A DNA stretch of 19,835 bases from an uncultured Bacillota bacterium (GTDB lineage: Bacteria > Bacillota > Dehalobacteriia > UBA4068 > UBA4997): contig CAQWMM010000035.1 of the NCBI GenBank assembly GCA_948907985.1, positions 1 through 19,835 of the forward strand, given 5' to 3'. Positions within the stretch are counted from its first letter, which is position 1, and each line of letters begins with the position of its first letter. The notes under the pieces were generated by a model. The model saw nothing but the letters and a program-made list of their open reading frames with translations. It was not told the DNA's origin and searched no databases. Shown in pieces: positions 1-6,368 of this stretch. Position numbers and translations under genes: made by a program.

Positions 1-10
1 TTTATATACA

Positions 11-42
11 AAAACCGTTCTAAATTAATTAGAACGGTTTTT
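11..42 (-). terminator. Terminator of the tRNA-Tyr/tRNA-Thr unit
   Basis: AAAACCGTTCTAA is complementary to TTAGAACGGTTTT across a short AT loop, just 3' of the tRNA-Tyr CCA end on the minus strand. A run of T follows on the minus strand, so it reads as a Rho-independent terminator. It could also work on the plus strand. Confidence 0.8.
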
Positions 43-45
43 AGC

Positions 46-130
46 TGGTGGAGGGAGATGGATTCGAACCATCGAAGTCGTAGACAACAGATTTACAGTC
101 TGCCCCCTTTGGCCACTCGGGAACCCCTCC
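46..130 (-). tRNA. tRNA-Tyr (anticodon GTA)
   Basis: The minus strand reads GGAGGGG at the 5' end and TCCCTCC-A-CCA at the 3' end, giving a full 7-bp acceptor stem with one G-U. The anticodon arm CAGACTGTAAATCTG has GTA in the loop, and the T arm contains GGTTCGAATCC. The 85-nt length with a long variable arm is right for bacterial tRNA-Tyr. CCA is encoded. Confidence 0.96.
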
Positions 131-145
131 ATATTAATAATTGTT

Positions 146-221
146 TGGAGCCGGAGATGGGACTTGAACCCGCAACCTACTGATTACAAATCAGTTGCTC
201 TGCCAATTGAGCTACTCCGGC
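146..221 (-). tRNA. tRNA-Thr (anticodon TGT)
   Basis: The minus strand begins GCCGGAG and ends CTCCGGC-T-CCA. The anticodon stem-loop CTGATTTGTAATCAG carries TGT, and the T loop is GGTTCAAGTCC. It lies 15 nt upstream of tRNA-Tyr and shares its transcript. CCA is encoded. Confidence 0.96.
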
Positions 222-307
222 ATTTTTTAAGAACGCCTCTTTAGATAACATTAAAACCACTTTAATATTATCGACCTCTGATGAGTTTCTGTAACAGCTA
301 CCTTTAG

Positions 308-336
308 ATTATACCAGCAAATTGACTGTCTGTCAA
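308..336 (-). promoter_or_regulatory. Promoter of the tRNA-Thr/Tyr operon
   Basis: On the minus strand TTGACA (331-336) and TATAAT (308-313) are separated by exactly 17 bp, a perfect sigma-70/SigA consensus. It is placed about 90 nt before tRNA-Thr. Confidence 0.88.
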
Positions 337-354
337 GACTTTTTTGCATATAAT
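322..354 (+). promoter_or_regulatory. Divergent promoter region of the rhodanese gene with a TTGAC/GTCAA palindrome
   Basis: A plus-strand TATAAT (349-354) lies 31 bp before the rhodanese ATG. No -35 is well spaced: TTGACT at 322-327 is 21 bp away. TTGAC-tgtct-GTCAA (322-336) is a perfect 5-bp inverted repeat that contains the -35 of the tRNA promoter on the other strand, so the two divergent promoters overlap here. Confidence 0.45.
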
Positions 355-384
355 ATGATAAAAAATAAAAAAGAGGTGAAAAAA

Positions 385-663
385 ATGGCCAAAAACATAA
401 CTTTAGTTCAAGCGCAGGAAATGCAGGCCGGCGGCGCTTTGCTTTTAGATGTCCGCTCTCCCGAGGAATATCAGGACGGGCACCCCGCGGGCAGTATTTC
501 TTTGCCGGTGGAAAGGCTGGCCGGCAATATTATAGCTGTCGCCGGCGCGGGCGGCCGCAATCGCAAAATTCTGCTGTATTGCACCAGCGGCAGCCGCAGC
601 CGTTTGGCGGCCCAGGTATTGCAGCGGCTGGGCTATCCTAACGTTTATATTATCGTATTATAA
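385..663 (+). CDS. Short single-domain rhodanese-like sulfurtransferase
   Basis: This 92-residue protein has one rhodanese domain. L-L-D-V-R-S-P-E-E-Y (about residues 20-29) is the usual substrate-side motif, and Cys66 sits in the active-site loop C-T-S-G-S-R-S, which fits CxxGxRS. Such proteins carry a persulfide on this Cys and move sulfur, cytosolic here as no signal is present. I start at ATG 385 because AGAGGTG lies 6-8 nt upstream; an in-frame ATG at 322 lacks a ribosome site and lies within the promoter. The C-terminus is odd: after G-Y-P-N-V-Y, where the family normally continues into a G-G-containing loop and final helix, the protein stops after I-I-V-L. The stop overlaps the 3' end of the convergent regulator by 6 bp. 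It may be a truncated but active form or a decayed gene. Confidence 0.85.
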   Translation: MAKNITLVQAQEMQAGGALLLDVRSPEEYQDGHPAGSISLPVERLAGNIIAVAGAGGRNRKILLYCTSGSRSRLAAQVLQRLGYPNVYIIVL

Positions 664-3021
664 AATTCCTAAATTGCGCGCGGCCAGAACCGCATCCGTT
701 TTGCCGGAAACTCCCAGTTTGCGGTAATTCTCGCGCGTGTGGTATTTTACGGTTACAGCTTTCATATTAAGCTGCTCGGCAATTTTGTTGACGGACAGAC
801 CGTCGGCCTGCAAACGCAGAATAGTCAGCGCGGTTTGGCTGAAGTCTGGTATCTCGGCCAGCTGTTTTTTAAGATAAATCGGATAACGAACCGCCATGCC
901 GGCAGTTTCAGTTAAAAGTTTGTGCAGCCAGTCGGCGTCGATTTGCGGATCATTGGCACATTCTTTGCGGGCGGCCTGCAAAAGGGAATTAATCGCGGCG
1001 CCCTCCTCGCTGATTAAACGGATGTAGCCGTAGCTGCTGGCCTGGCGCAGAACAGGGAGCAGCTCGCCCAGCCAATCGCCGTTCAAACGTTCTTTGATAA
1101 TGGCGGAAAGCAGCCCAACTTCCATGCTGATGTAGGGGCGGTGATACTGTTCGGCATAATAGCGCAGTTTTTCCAGCAAGGCCTGGGCCTGTAAATAATT
1201 GCCGCAGGAAATATAGCAACGCACTTTGGTTAGATAGCGGTAACGCTCCAGTGTGTTGAACTCTTTGCTTTCGGTGGGGGCCTGCGCCAGCCAATGGATA
1301 ATCGTGGCCTTATCTCCCTCATAGAGAGCAATACGGCAAAACAGCGCCTGAATGTTGGGCAGCATATGATTAAACCCCTGCTCTTTAACCTGCTCCATAA
1401 AAGGCTGCAAAATATCCTTGGCGGCCTGCACGTCGCCATGCAGCAGGTTCAGGCGTACCCTTAGGCCTATACTGACGAAAGAAATCATCAGGCTGTCGCC
1501 GCGATCGCTTTCCAGGCGGGAGCGGCTCAACAGACGCAGTATTTCGTAGGTATCGCCGCCCTGTTCATAAATATTTTCACCCAGTCCGGCGTTAATCAGA
1601 CCTTTGCCGGTGCTGCCCAGGATTTGTTCAAGCTGTGGAGCGTAAGCGGCCACATCTTTTTGGTCGCGCCGGGAAATCCAACAAAGGTCTTTGGCGCCGT
1701 TGATGATGCTGGGCAGATTATCCGTTAAGGAAACCTGCGGCAGATTAACGTCTTTATTTAGAACAGGCTGTAGCTGCTCAAAAATTGTCAAAAGATTTTT
1801 GCTGTCGCGATGAGGCAGCGAAATGTCCAAATAAGCCAGGCGGCCCAGCGCCTCCCGCTTTTGGCCATTGACAGCGCTTTCGGCAAAAAGTTTAAGCTGC
1901 TCGTACCAGTGTTCGCTTTTATCCGGCTGCATCAGCAGCGAATAAAGCATACTCATGCCAGCCATCAACACCGGGCTGGCTGCTATTTCCGCATCGGTAA
2001 GCCGCAGATAAAATTTGCGCATTTCAAAATAATAACCGTTGCCGGGGGTCAGATAAGCGTTGCGAATCAGCAGATTGTGAATTTGTTCTGTTTTGTTGCA
2101 GGTTTCAAAGATTTTGAGGGCAGGCAAAAACTGCTCATGCATTTCATAATATAAAGCGGCGTGGCAGGCGTATTCTTTTAAGCGTTCCGAGCCCAAAAAT
2201 TTGCTGGCGCGGTTGCGCAGGGCTTGTAAGGCAATCGGCGAAAGACGGTAAACGCCGTTTTTTTGATGCAGCAGGTTGTCAATCTCCATGGCCCTTTCCA
2301 GCAGAGCGGCCGCGCGGCTGTTGCCGGAAATCATTTTGGCCAGTTCCAGATCAAACTCGGAAACCACGCAAAGGCGCATAAAAAACTCCAGCAGGTCGCT
2401 GTCCCAGCTTAGGAAAACGTGCTTTTCCAGATAATCGGCAAAAGCGTCCCAAACCTGCTGATAGAGTTCCGAGCCAACTTTTTGCCCCTGTTTAAGCAGT
2501 AAAACCGCATAGCGCAGAGCATAGGCGTTGCCGTCGGTGGCTCCCTCCATGTGCAGCAGTTCGGCGGGGGAAAGTTCCAGCTGCTGGCTTTGCAGATAGG
2601 CGGCCATCTCCGCCCCGCGCAGGTGCAGGTCTTCCTCCGGGATAATCATAAAGCCCTGGTTGACGTAGCTGGCGCGCAGCCAATGCGGCAGCGGACTGCG
2701 GCTCATCAGAATCAGCCAGATGTCTTCTCTGCGGCACAAAGCCAGAACTTTCTCGCGCAGCAGATTGCTGCTTAGCAGGTGCAAATCGTCCAAAACCACT
2801 GTCAGGCATTCGCCCGGGTTGGGATTTTGGGCTATCATATCGGGCATTGGCGCAATATCCGAAAAACTATAGTATTTATGCTGGCGGTTGGCCAAAAACT
2901 GTTGGACAAGTTCCGTTTTGCCATAGCCGCTAACCCCATAAATAAAAACATTCTGCTGCTGTGCGTAGGCAGCTTTCAGTTTACGCAGAGCAGCAGCAGG
3001 TGCAATATAATCTTTAATCAC
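658..3021 (-). CDS. Large LuxR-family transcriptional regulator with STAND ATPase domain (MalT/LAL type)
   Basis: The protein is about 787 residues. Its N-terminus has a P-loop G-V-S-G-Y-G-K-T (about residues 29-36) and a Walker B-like L-T-V-V-L-D-D-L. A long helical-repeat middle follows, like the TPR/winged-helix sensor part of MalT-type STAND regulators. The C-terminal 65 residues are a LuxR helix-turn-helix (A-D-G-L-S-V-N-K-I-A-E-Q-L-N-M, then V-K-Y-H). The family switches between ADP and ATP forms when an inducer binds and activates transcription; the inducer and targets cannot be read here. The open frame extends to a TTG at 3036, but GGGGG 8-12 nt before GTG 3021 makes that start at least as likely. 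It runs convergently into the rhodanese gene. The SLC13 transporter 0.9 kb upstream on the same strand is a possible but unproven target. Confidence 0.88.
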   Translation of the reverse strand: MIKDYIAPAAALRKLKAAYAQQQNVFIYGVSGYGKTELVQQFLANRQHKYYSFSDIAPMPDMIAQNPNPGECLTVVLDDLHLLSSNLLREKVLALCRREDIWLILMSRSPLPHWLRASYVNQGFMIIPEEDLHLRGAEMAAYLQSQQLELSPAELLHMEGATDGNAYALRYAVLLLKQGQKVGSELYQQVWDAFADYLEKHVFLSWDSDLLEFFMRLCVVSEFDLELAKMISGNSRAAALLERAMEIDNLLHQKNGVYRLSPIALQALRNRASKFLGSERLKEYACHAALYYEMHEQFLPALKIFETCNKTEQIHNLLIRNAYLTPGNGYYFEMRKFYLRLTDAEIAASPVLMAGMSMLYSLLMQPDKSEHWYEQLKLFAESAVNGQKREALGRLAYLDISLPHRDSKNLLTIFEQLQPVLNKDVNLPQVSLTDNLPSIINGAKDLCWISRRDQKDVAAYAPQLEQILGSTGKGLINAGLGENIYEQGGDTYEILRLLSRSRLESDRGDSLMISFVSIGLRVRLNLLHGDVQAAKDILQPFMEQVKEQGFNHMLPNIQALFCRIALYEGDKATIIHWLAQAPTESKEFNTLERYRYLTKVRCYISCGNYLQAQALLEKLRYYAEQYHRPYISMEVGLLSAIIKERLNGDWLGELLPVLRQASSYGYIRLISEEGAAINSLLQAARKECANDPQIDADWLHKLLTETAGMAVRYPIYLKKQLAEIPDFSQTALTILRLQADGLSVNKIAEQLNMKAVTVKYHTRENYRKLGVSGKTDAVLAARNLGIL

Positions 3022-3346
3022 AGCTCTTACCCCCAATCAAGCCAAAGTAAATAAGCTGGATGTATATCTGGCTTACAAAATATCATTTTCCGTTTTCCGG
3101 CTTTTCTGTGCAAAAGCCGGGCGGAGCGTTTAATGAAATTTAATAGAACTTTTGCTTATAGTTTATTATATATATTTTACACCAATTTTCCGGCCTTGTC
3201 TACTAGCATATTAAACAGTTTTGGTTTAATATTTACGGTGTTTTAAGCGATTTGAACAAATAATTTAAGAGATGTTGACAATGTTTTAATAGATAAGAAA
3301 AATATTTTTGCTTTGTTGTCAATATTATAAATTTATAAAAGTTGGG
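3022..3346. other. AT-rich intergenic region upstream of the LuxR-type regulator
   Basis: No gene is visible. The stretch is very AT-rich and should hold the minus-strand promoter of the regulator, but I cannot place a convincing -35/-10 pair. TGTCAATATTATAAA at 3317-3331 is the same motif that is tandemly repeated upstream of ndk at 11304-11357. Confidence 0.4.
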
Positions 3347-3375
3347 TTGACAAAAAGTTTGGTTGGTGGTATAAT
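3347..3375 (+). promoter_or_regulatory. Promoter of orphan antitoxin-like RNA 1
   Basis: TTGACA (3347-3352) and TATAAT (3370-3375) match the SigA consensus with a 17-bp spacer. Predicted start is about 3382. Confidence 0.85.
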
Positions 3376-3381
3376 TTAAGC

Positions 3382-3462
3382 AATGAGAGATATATAAAGA
3401 CATATTTTCACCAAAAATGCAAAACGAAGAACCCCAGTTGCCGCTGGAGTTCTTCTATTTTG
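3382..3462 (+). ncRNA. Orphan antitoxin-like small RNA (K-W-L-D family type)
   Basis: This is a predicted RNA of about 80 nt from a perfect promoter. It has 44 nt of single-stranded body and a 3' hairpin at 3426-3455 (GAAGAAC and CCAG arms, 7+4 bp with one mismatch), followed by TATTTTG. The segment AAAATGCAAAACGA before the hairpin nearly matches CAAATGCAAACGA in the RNA at 6005-6080, so the two are relatives. By analogy with the two paired antitoxins it should cover a toxin start codon. Its reverse complement reads GGTG, then ATG (3403-3401), then codons for M-S-L-Y-I-S. No such gene is in the window, so the partner is elsewhere or lost. Confidence 0.6.
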
Positions 3463-3466
3463 ATGC

Positions 3467-3495
3467 TTGACAAAGGTTAGCAAGTGTGATAGAAT
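3467..3495 (+). promoter_or_regulatory. Promoter of antitoxin RNA for the 3626-3724 peptide
   Basis: TTGACA (3467-3472) and TAGAAT (3490-3495) have a 17-bp spacer. The flanking TGCTTGACAAA is shared with the promoters at 5969 and 6569. Confidence 0.82.
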
Positions 3496-3501
3496 AAAGG
3501 T

Positions 3502-3580
3502 GCGGTAAAAGTATAGAAGCGTTGTCTGTAGATTTTGACAACAAAAAACCCCAAGGAGCTGGCACTCCTTGGGGTTTTTT
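3502..3580 (+). ncRNA. Antitoxin RNA convergent with the 32-residue K-W-L-D peptide gene
   Basis: This is a predicted RNA of about 79 nt. Its 27-nt block 3509-3535 is an imperfect direct repeat of 3705-3732, which spans the start codon (3722-3724) of the convergent peptide gene. Because the gene lies on the other strand, this RNA is antisense to its translation start: 23 positions are identical, 3 differ in a G-U-compatible way, and there is 1 mismatch and 1 bulge. The RNA ends in a 16-bp hairpin with loop CTGGCA and a T run. A trans-acting block of translation is the likely role (inference). Confidence 0.78.
3543..3580. terminator. Bidirectional terminator shared by peptide mRNA and antitoxin RNA
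   Basis: AAAAAACCCCAAGGAG pairs perfectly with CTCCTTGGGGTTTTTT (16 bp) around the loop CTGGCA. T runs appear on both strands, so it ends the plus-strand RNA and the minus-strand toxin mRNA alike. This layout is known from the Fst/par type I system. Confidence 0.88.
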
Positions 3581-3625
3581 AATTTGTTCTCACTATCAAC
3601 GAGAAACTGTTGAGGCTGTTTGGTT

Positions 3626-3724
3626 CTATTTATCGCCGTCCAGCCATTTGACAAAGAAATGAGCAAAAGTTATGCCCAGTGCATTGCCCATAACGGTGAT
3701 AACTAAGTATAAAAGTGTTGCCAT
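3626..3724 (-). CDS. Small membrane peptide, putative type I toxin (K-W-L-D family)
   Basis: This is a 32-residue peptide starting M-A-T-L-L-Y. It is one hydrophobic helix (about residues 4-24) followed by F-V-K-W-L-D-G-D-K. It resembles the 29-residue peptide at 6712-6801: both have a G-N in the helix and I/V-K-W-L-D at the end. A perfect AGGAGG lies 9 nt before the ATG, and an extended -10 promoter at 3774-3782 drives it. The mRNA has a short leader (about 43 nt) and runs into the bidirectional terminator that also ends the convergent antisense RNA at 3502-3580. Length, charge pattern and layout match Fst-like type I toxins that insert in the membrane. Toxicity is inferred. It is too short for most gene callers. 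Confidence 0.78.
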   Translation of the reverse strand: MATLLYLVITVMGNALGITFAHFFVKWLDGDK

Positions 3725-3773
3725 GTAAATTTACCTCCTTCCTGTTGCCAGGTATCGGGTAGACAACAATATA

Positions 3774-3782
3774 ATTATAACA
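3774..3782 (-). promoter_or_regulatory. Extended -10 promoter of the 32-residue peptide gene
   Basis: The minus strand reads TG-T-TATAAT (TATAAT at 3774-3779, TG at 3781-3782) with no consensus -35. Predicted start is about 3767. The peptide gene at 6712 has the same extended -10 style. Confidence 0.6.
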
Positions 3783-3860
3783 TATTATCTGGAAAAAAGC
3801 TATACGACTGGCGAGATAAAAACGGATAAATTGTCTGCGCCTACAGCCCAAATGTTCACA

Positions 3861-3892
3861 AAAAAAGAGTGGCCGTTAAGCCACTCTTTTTT
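3861..3892. terminator. Terminator of the SLC13 transporter gene
   Basis: AAAAAAGAGTGGC and GCCACTCTTTTTT form a 13-bp stem with loop CGTTAA, 24-55 bp after the transporter stop on the minus strand. T runs flank both sides, so it is bidirectional. Confidence 0.9.
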
Positions 3893-3915
3893 ATATTTAT
3901 GTTGCAAGGCTTTTC

Positions 3916-5346
3916 TTATGCAGGGAAGAAAGGCCAAACGATCGGGATAATGATAACGCAGGCTACGCCGACCAACAGGAACAGCGGAACGCCGACTTTA
4001 ACATAATCCATGAAAGTCAAACCACCGGGGCCATAAACCATGGTGTTCGGCGGGGTAGCAACAGGTGTGCAGTATGCTGCGGAGCAGGAGAAACCGATAG
4101 CCAGAACAACGCCGGTCGGGTCAGCGCCCAGACCTTCAGCAATAGAAAGGCCGATGGGGCAGAGCAGAGCAGCAGCAGCAGTGTTGGACATGAACTGAGT
4201 CAAACCGCCAGCCAGGATGAACAGAGTGATCATCAGAACGTAGGGGTTCGGAGAACCGCCCAGCATGCCGATAACCTTGTCAGCCAGCAAAGCGCCAGCG
4301 CCAGTAGTCTTCATAGCGTCTGCCAAGCCCAAAGCGCCAGCAAACAGGAAGATTGTGGTCCAGTCGATGGACTGGTAAGCCTGTTTCTCAGTCAAGCAGC
4401 CGGTGAATACGCAGAGCAAACCGCCGATAACAGCCGCAGTCTGCAAGCCGATAACCTCGGTAGCCATAACGATAACCACTGCAACCAAAACAACACCGGA
4501 GATAATCTGTTTCTTGGTGTCATAAACTTTGCCTTCTTCTTCGTCGGCCAGCTGCATATCAGAATGACGCTCCGGAACCAGACGGTTGCCAACGAACATC
4601 ATGTAGATGATGGACAGAATAGCGATCGGGATACCGGCAACTGCGAAGTCGAAGAAACCGATGTTGATGCCGCTGTTAGCCAAAGTGGCGGCAGCAGACA
4701 TGTTCGGAGGGGTACCAGCCATGGTAATCATACCGCCGGAGGAAGCCATCATTGCCAGAGGCATCAACAGCTTGGGACGGTTCATACCCTGAGAATCTGC
4801 AATACCCAAGCAAACGGGCAGCAAGCAGGCAACGGTACCAGTGTTGGACAGGAAAGCGGACAGAATGCCGGTGATGATCATGATGAACAGGATCAGCTTG
4901 GTTTCGGAGCCGCCGGCCGCCTTAACGCAGGTGATACCAATTTTCTGCGCCAAACCGGTCTGGAACATAGCGCCGCCAACCAGGAACATGCCGGCGAACA
5001 GGATTACCGAGCTGTCTACCAAACCGCCGAACGCTGTCTTGTAAGGCATAAAGCCGAATGCAGCGTAGTAACAGGGAACGCACATAGCGGACATAGCGAT
5101 TGGGAACGCTTCAGTAATAAAGAAGTAGGCGAGAACCACCAGAACGCCCAGTGTCAGATAAGCCTGGCCCTGCTTGATTGTAGCGTCATAAGCCGCTTTG
5201 GCTGTTTTGTAAGCCTCTGCGTCTGCGCCGCCCAATGCTTCAGCGTCGGGAGCAGCCGGTTGGCCCATGATTGTCATAACGGTCCAGACAATCAGAGCGG
5301 CAAAAAGTACGATACCGATAATACGAACTAACTTTTTGTCTTTCAT
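3916..5346 (-). CDS. SLC13/DASS-family dicarboxylate:sodium symporter
   Basis: This 476-residue inner-membrane protein has about 11-12 hydrophobic segments. It shows the two inverted-repeat signatures of the DASS family: L-S-N-T-G-T in the first half with G-T-P-P-N downstream, and M-S-N-T-A-A-A in the second half with A-T-P-P-N-T. In VcINDY the SNT motifs bind sodium and substrate carboxylates. C4-dicarboxylates such as succinate are the usual substrates, but citrate or sulfate cannot be excluded. I start at ATG 5346 since AAGGAGG lies about 8 nt upstream; an earlier in-frame ATG (5388) would put that ribosome site inside the gene. Codon use is more biased than in its neighbours, suggesting high expression. 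It is a single gene with a long leader and its own terminator. Together with pckA it fits a dicarboxylate-using anaerobe (inference). Confidence 0.92.
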   Translation of the reverse strand: MKDKKLVRIIGIVLFAALIVWTVMTIMGQPAAPDAEALGGADAEAYKTAKAAYDATIKQGQAYLTLGVLVVLAYFFITEAFPIAMSAMCVPCYYAAFGFMPYKTAFGGLVDSSVILFAGMFLVGGAMFQTGLAQKIGITCVKAAGGSETKLILFIMIITGILSAFLSNTGTVACLLPVCLGIADSQGMNRPKLLMPLAMMASSGGMITMAGTPPNMSAAATLANSGINIGFFDFAVAGIPIAILSIIYMMFVGNRLVPERHSDMQLADEEEGKVYDTKKQIISGVVLVAVVIVMATEVIGLQTAAVIGGLLCVFTGCLTEKQAYQSIDWTTIFLFAGALGLADAMKTTGAGALLADKVIGMLGGSPNPYVLMITLFILAGGLTQFMSNTAAAALLCPIGLSIAEGLGADPTGVVLAIGFSCSAAYCTPVATPPNTMVYGPGGLTFMDYVKVGVPLFLLVGVACVIIIPIVWPFFPA

Positions 5347-5799
5347 TTTTTTTCCTCCTTTTTTGCATTTTGCATTTGACGGCGGCAAATTTGATGAAAG
5401 TATCAGATAAAAGTATCAAAACAACTTTCCGGCAGAAAGATTTATTGCAAAAAGCGGAGAGAAAAAAATATAATTGCTGTTCTGGATTAATCCCTCTGCC
5501 AGTGCAAGTTGTGTAATCTGCTTTTTTCTGCCTGCGTCAAACGCTTTCCTATATGTCAGGCTGCGCAACAATGGCCGGCTTCAACTGCCGAACAAATATC
5601 CCTGCAATATTTGTTCAAATTGTCAAAGCGGCGGCCCTGCCGAACAGCTCATAAGGAACTTTAGTCAACACGTTAATCCCGCGGTGGGGAACACGCTGAA
5701 CTAAAACATACAGAAGTTTTTATAACCTCCCCCCAGGGGCGTAACAACCATAGCCCCAGGCCTGTGATAATAAAAATTTTGTATACACAGGCTTTATCG
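5347..5799 (-). promoter_or_regulatory. Long structured 5' leader of the SLC13 gene, function unknown
   Basis: The region has no credible gene but carries several stems: GCCTGTG/CACAGGC (5760-5792) right after the predicted start, GGGGC/GCCCC (5736-5757), and a long stem with arms 5659-5672 and 5692-5705 including G-U pairs. There is also a perfect 10-bp stem GAACAAATAT/ATATTTGTTC (5590-5616). None is followed by a T run, so no terminator is obvious. It may be an RNA regulatory leader or contain an independent structured RNA. I compared it in mind with 6S RNA and found no decisive match. Confidence 0.4.
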
Positions 5800-5805
5800 T
5801 AACCG

Positions 5806-5834
5806 ATTATATCACATCTTGCGGTTTGCGTAAA
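5806..5834 (-). promoter_or_regulatory. Promoter of the SLC13 leader transcript
   Basis: The minus strand has TG-A-TATAAT (TATAAT at 5806-5811), an extended -10. TTTACG lies at the -35 position (5829-5834, 17-bp spacer). Predicted start is about 5799. Confidence 0.6.
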
Positions 5835-5968
5835 GAGTTTTTTAAATTAATTTTAAACTTTTTTCACATATTTTTCACAAAAATTTCAGGTTTAACATGT
5901 TAGTTGTGCCTAATCAACGTGCCCACCACAAGATGTAGATTTTTCCACCGCCGTTCCACTTTTCCTGC

Positions 5969-5998
5969 TTGACAAAACACACTGCCTAGTGCTATAAT
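5969..5998 (+). promoter_or_regulatory. Promoter of orphan antitoxin-like RNA 2
   Basis: TTGACA (5969-5974) and TATAAT (5993-5998) have an 18-bp spacer. The surrounding TGCTTGACAAAAC is shared with the promoter at 6569. Confidence 0.82.
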
Positions 5999-6004
5999 AA
6001 CCTT

Positions 6005-6080
6005 GTTCCAAAAGAACTTGAAATCCATTGTAGCAAATGCAAACGAAACCCCTCGGCTGGCACCGAGGGGTTTCTATTTT
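6005..6080 (+). ncRNA. Orphan antitoxin-like small RNA (K-W-L-D family type)
   Basis: A predicted RNA of about 75 nt ends in a perfect 12-bp hairpin GAAACCCCTCGG/CCGAGGGGTTTC (6045-6074) with loop CTGGCA, the same loop as the antitoxin terminator at 3543-3580. The body's reverse complement reads ATG (6028-6026), then codons for D-F-K-F-F-W, as expected if it covers the start of a missing toxin gene. Instead of a convergent toxin, another antitoxin promoter follows at 6102. AAAAGAAC and CCATT are shared with the start region of the 6712-6801 peptide gene, so cross-talk is possible but pairing would be interrupted. Confidence 0.6.
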
Positions 6081-6101
6081 GTGAAAAATTTGCTCTATCA
6101 C

Positions 6102-6130
6102 TTGACAGCAAGCAGAAAATTGCCTATAAT
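6102..6130 (+). promoter_or_regulatory. Promoter of antitoxin RNA for the 31-residue M-F-W peptide
   Basis: TTGACA (6102-6107) and TATAAT (6125-6130) match the consensus exactly with a 17-bp spacer. Confidence 0.87.
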
Positions 6131-6136
6131 ATAAAT

Positions 6137-6224
6137 AAGAGTTGACTCTTGAACTGGGTCAGTCCTCGATCTTTGTGCTAAAAAATAGCCGTCATCAATC
6201 GCGAAACTGGGCGGCTATTTTTGT
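6137..6224 (+). ncRNA. Antitoxin RNA convergent with the M-F-W peptide gene at 6215
   Basis: This is a predicted RNA of about 88 nt. It has a small 5' hairpin (AAGAG-TTGA-CTCTT, about 6137-6150) and a terminator stem AAAAATAGCCG/CGGCTATTTTT (6181-6222). The stem contains the stop codon of the convergent gene and has T runs both ways. Block 6170-6182 can pair with peptide-mRNA nucleotides 6368-6356 over 13 contiguous pairs, four of them G-U. That mRNA site is segment A of the leader switch described at 6318-6368. Confidence 0.72.
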
Positions 6225-6310
6225 TTGCGTTGTTCCGATATAAACTGAATCAGTTGTACGCCTAGCTGAATTGCTTGCATAACTACTGACAGGATGTTCA
6301 ACCAAAACAT
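6215..6310 (-). CDS. Small membrane peptide, putative type I toxin (M-F-W family)
   Basis: This is a 31-residue peptide beginning M-F-W-L-N-I-L and ending in the basic tail E-Q-R-K-Q-K. Residues 2-24 form one hydrophobic helix with regularly spaced Gln (M-Q-A-I-Q-L-G-V-Q). A homologue of identical length sits at 13719-13814, sharing M-F-W at the start and M-Q-A-[IV]-Q-L-G-[VI]-Q. The ribosome site GGGGAGGTGAT precedes the ATG by 7 nt. The stop codon lies within the terminator stem shared with the convergent RNA at 6137-6224. Two paralogues, each with a convergent short RNA and a structured leader, support a type I toxin role; the activity is not shown. An in-frame upstream ATG at 6406 is rejected because it lies in the leader without a ribosome site. 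Confidence 0.76.
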   Translation of the reverse strand: MFWLNILSVVMQAIQLGVQLIQFISEQRKQK

Positions 6311-6317
6311 TGCATCA

Positions 6318-6368
6318 CCTCCCCGACGAACAATTTGGGGAGGGCCCCAGGCCTCTCCCCATGCTAAA
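6318..6368 (-). promoter_or_regulatory. mRNA leader switch: alternative hairpins controlling the ribosome site
   Basis: In mRNA order: segment A holds GGGGAG (6360-6355), segment B is CCCTCCCC (6344-6337), and segment C is the ribosome site GGGGAGG (6324-6318). B can pair with A (extended by GGCC arms) or, with 7 perfect pairs, with C. The two foldings exclude each other, and B-C would hide the ribosome site. The antitoxin RNA pairs over A (6356-6368), which would push B onto C. Confidence 0.62.

Noticed and set aside
3275..3300. Plus-strand TTGACA at 3275 as an additional promoter
   Set aside because: At 17 bp the -10 position reads AAAAAT and no transcript structure follows, unlike the clear promoter at 3347.
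4564..5331. Long open frame (255 codons) on the plus strand opposite the SLC13 gene
   Set aside because: It is antisense to a clear transporter with family motifs, lacks a ribosome site and is composed of His/Gln/Asn-rich sequence typical of a shadow frame.
5474..5704. 76-codon plus-strand frame in the SLC13 leader
   Set aside because: It lacks a ribosome site, has no domain and lies in a region explained better by RNA stems of the opposite transcript.
5600..5799. Identification of the leader as 6S RNA
   Set aside because: A long bulged stem is present, but I could not match conserved 6S sequence or a 3' terminator, so I leave it as an unassigned structured leader.
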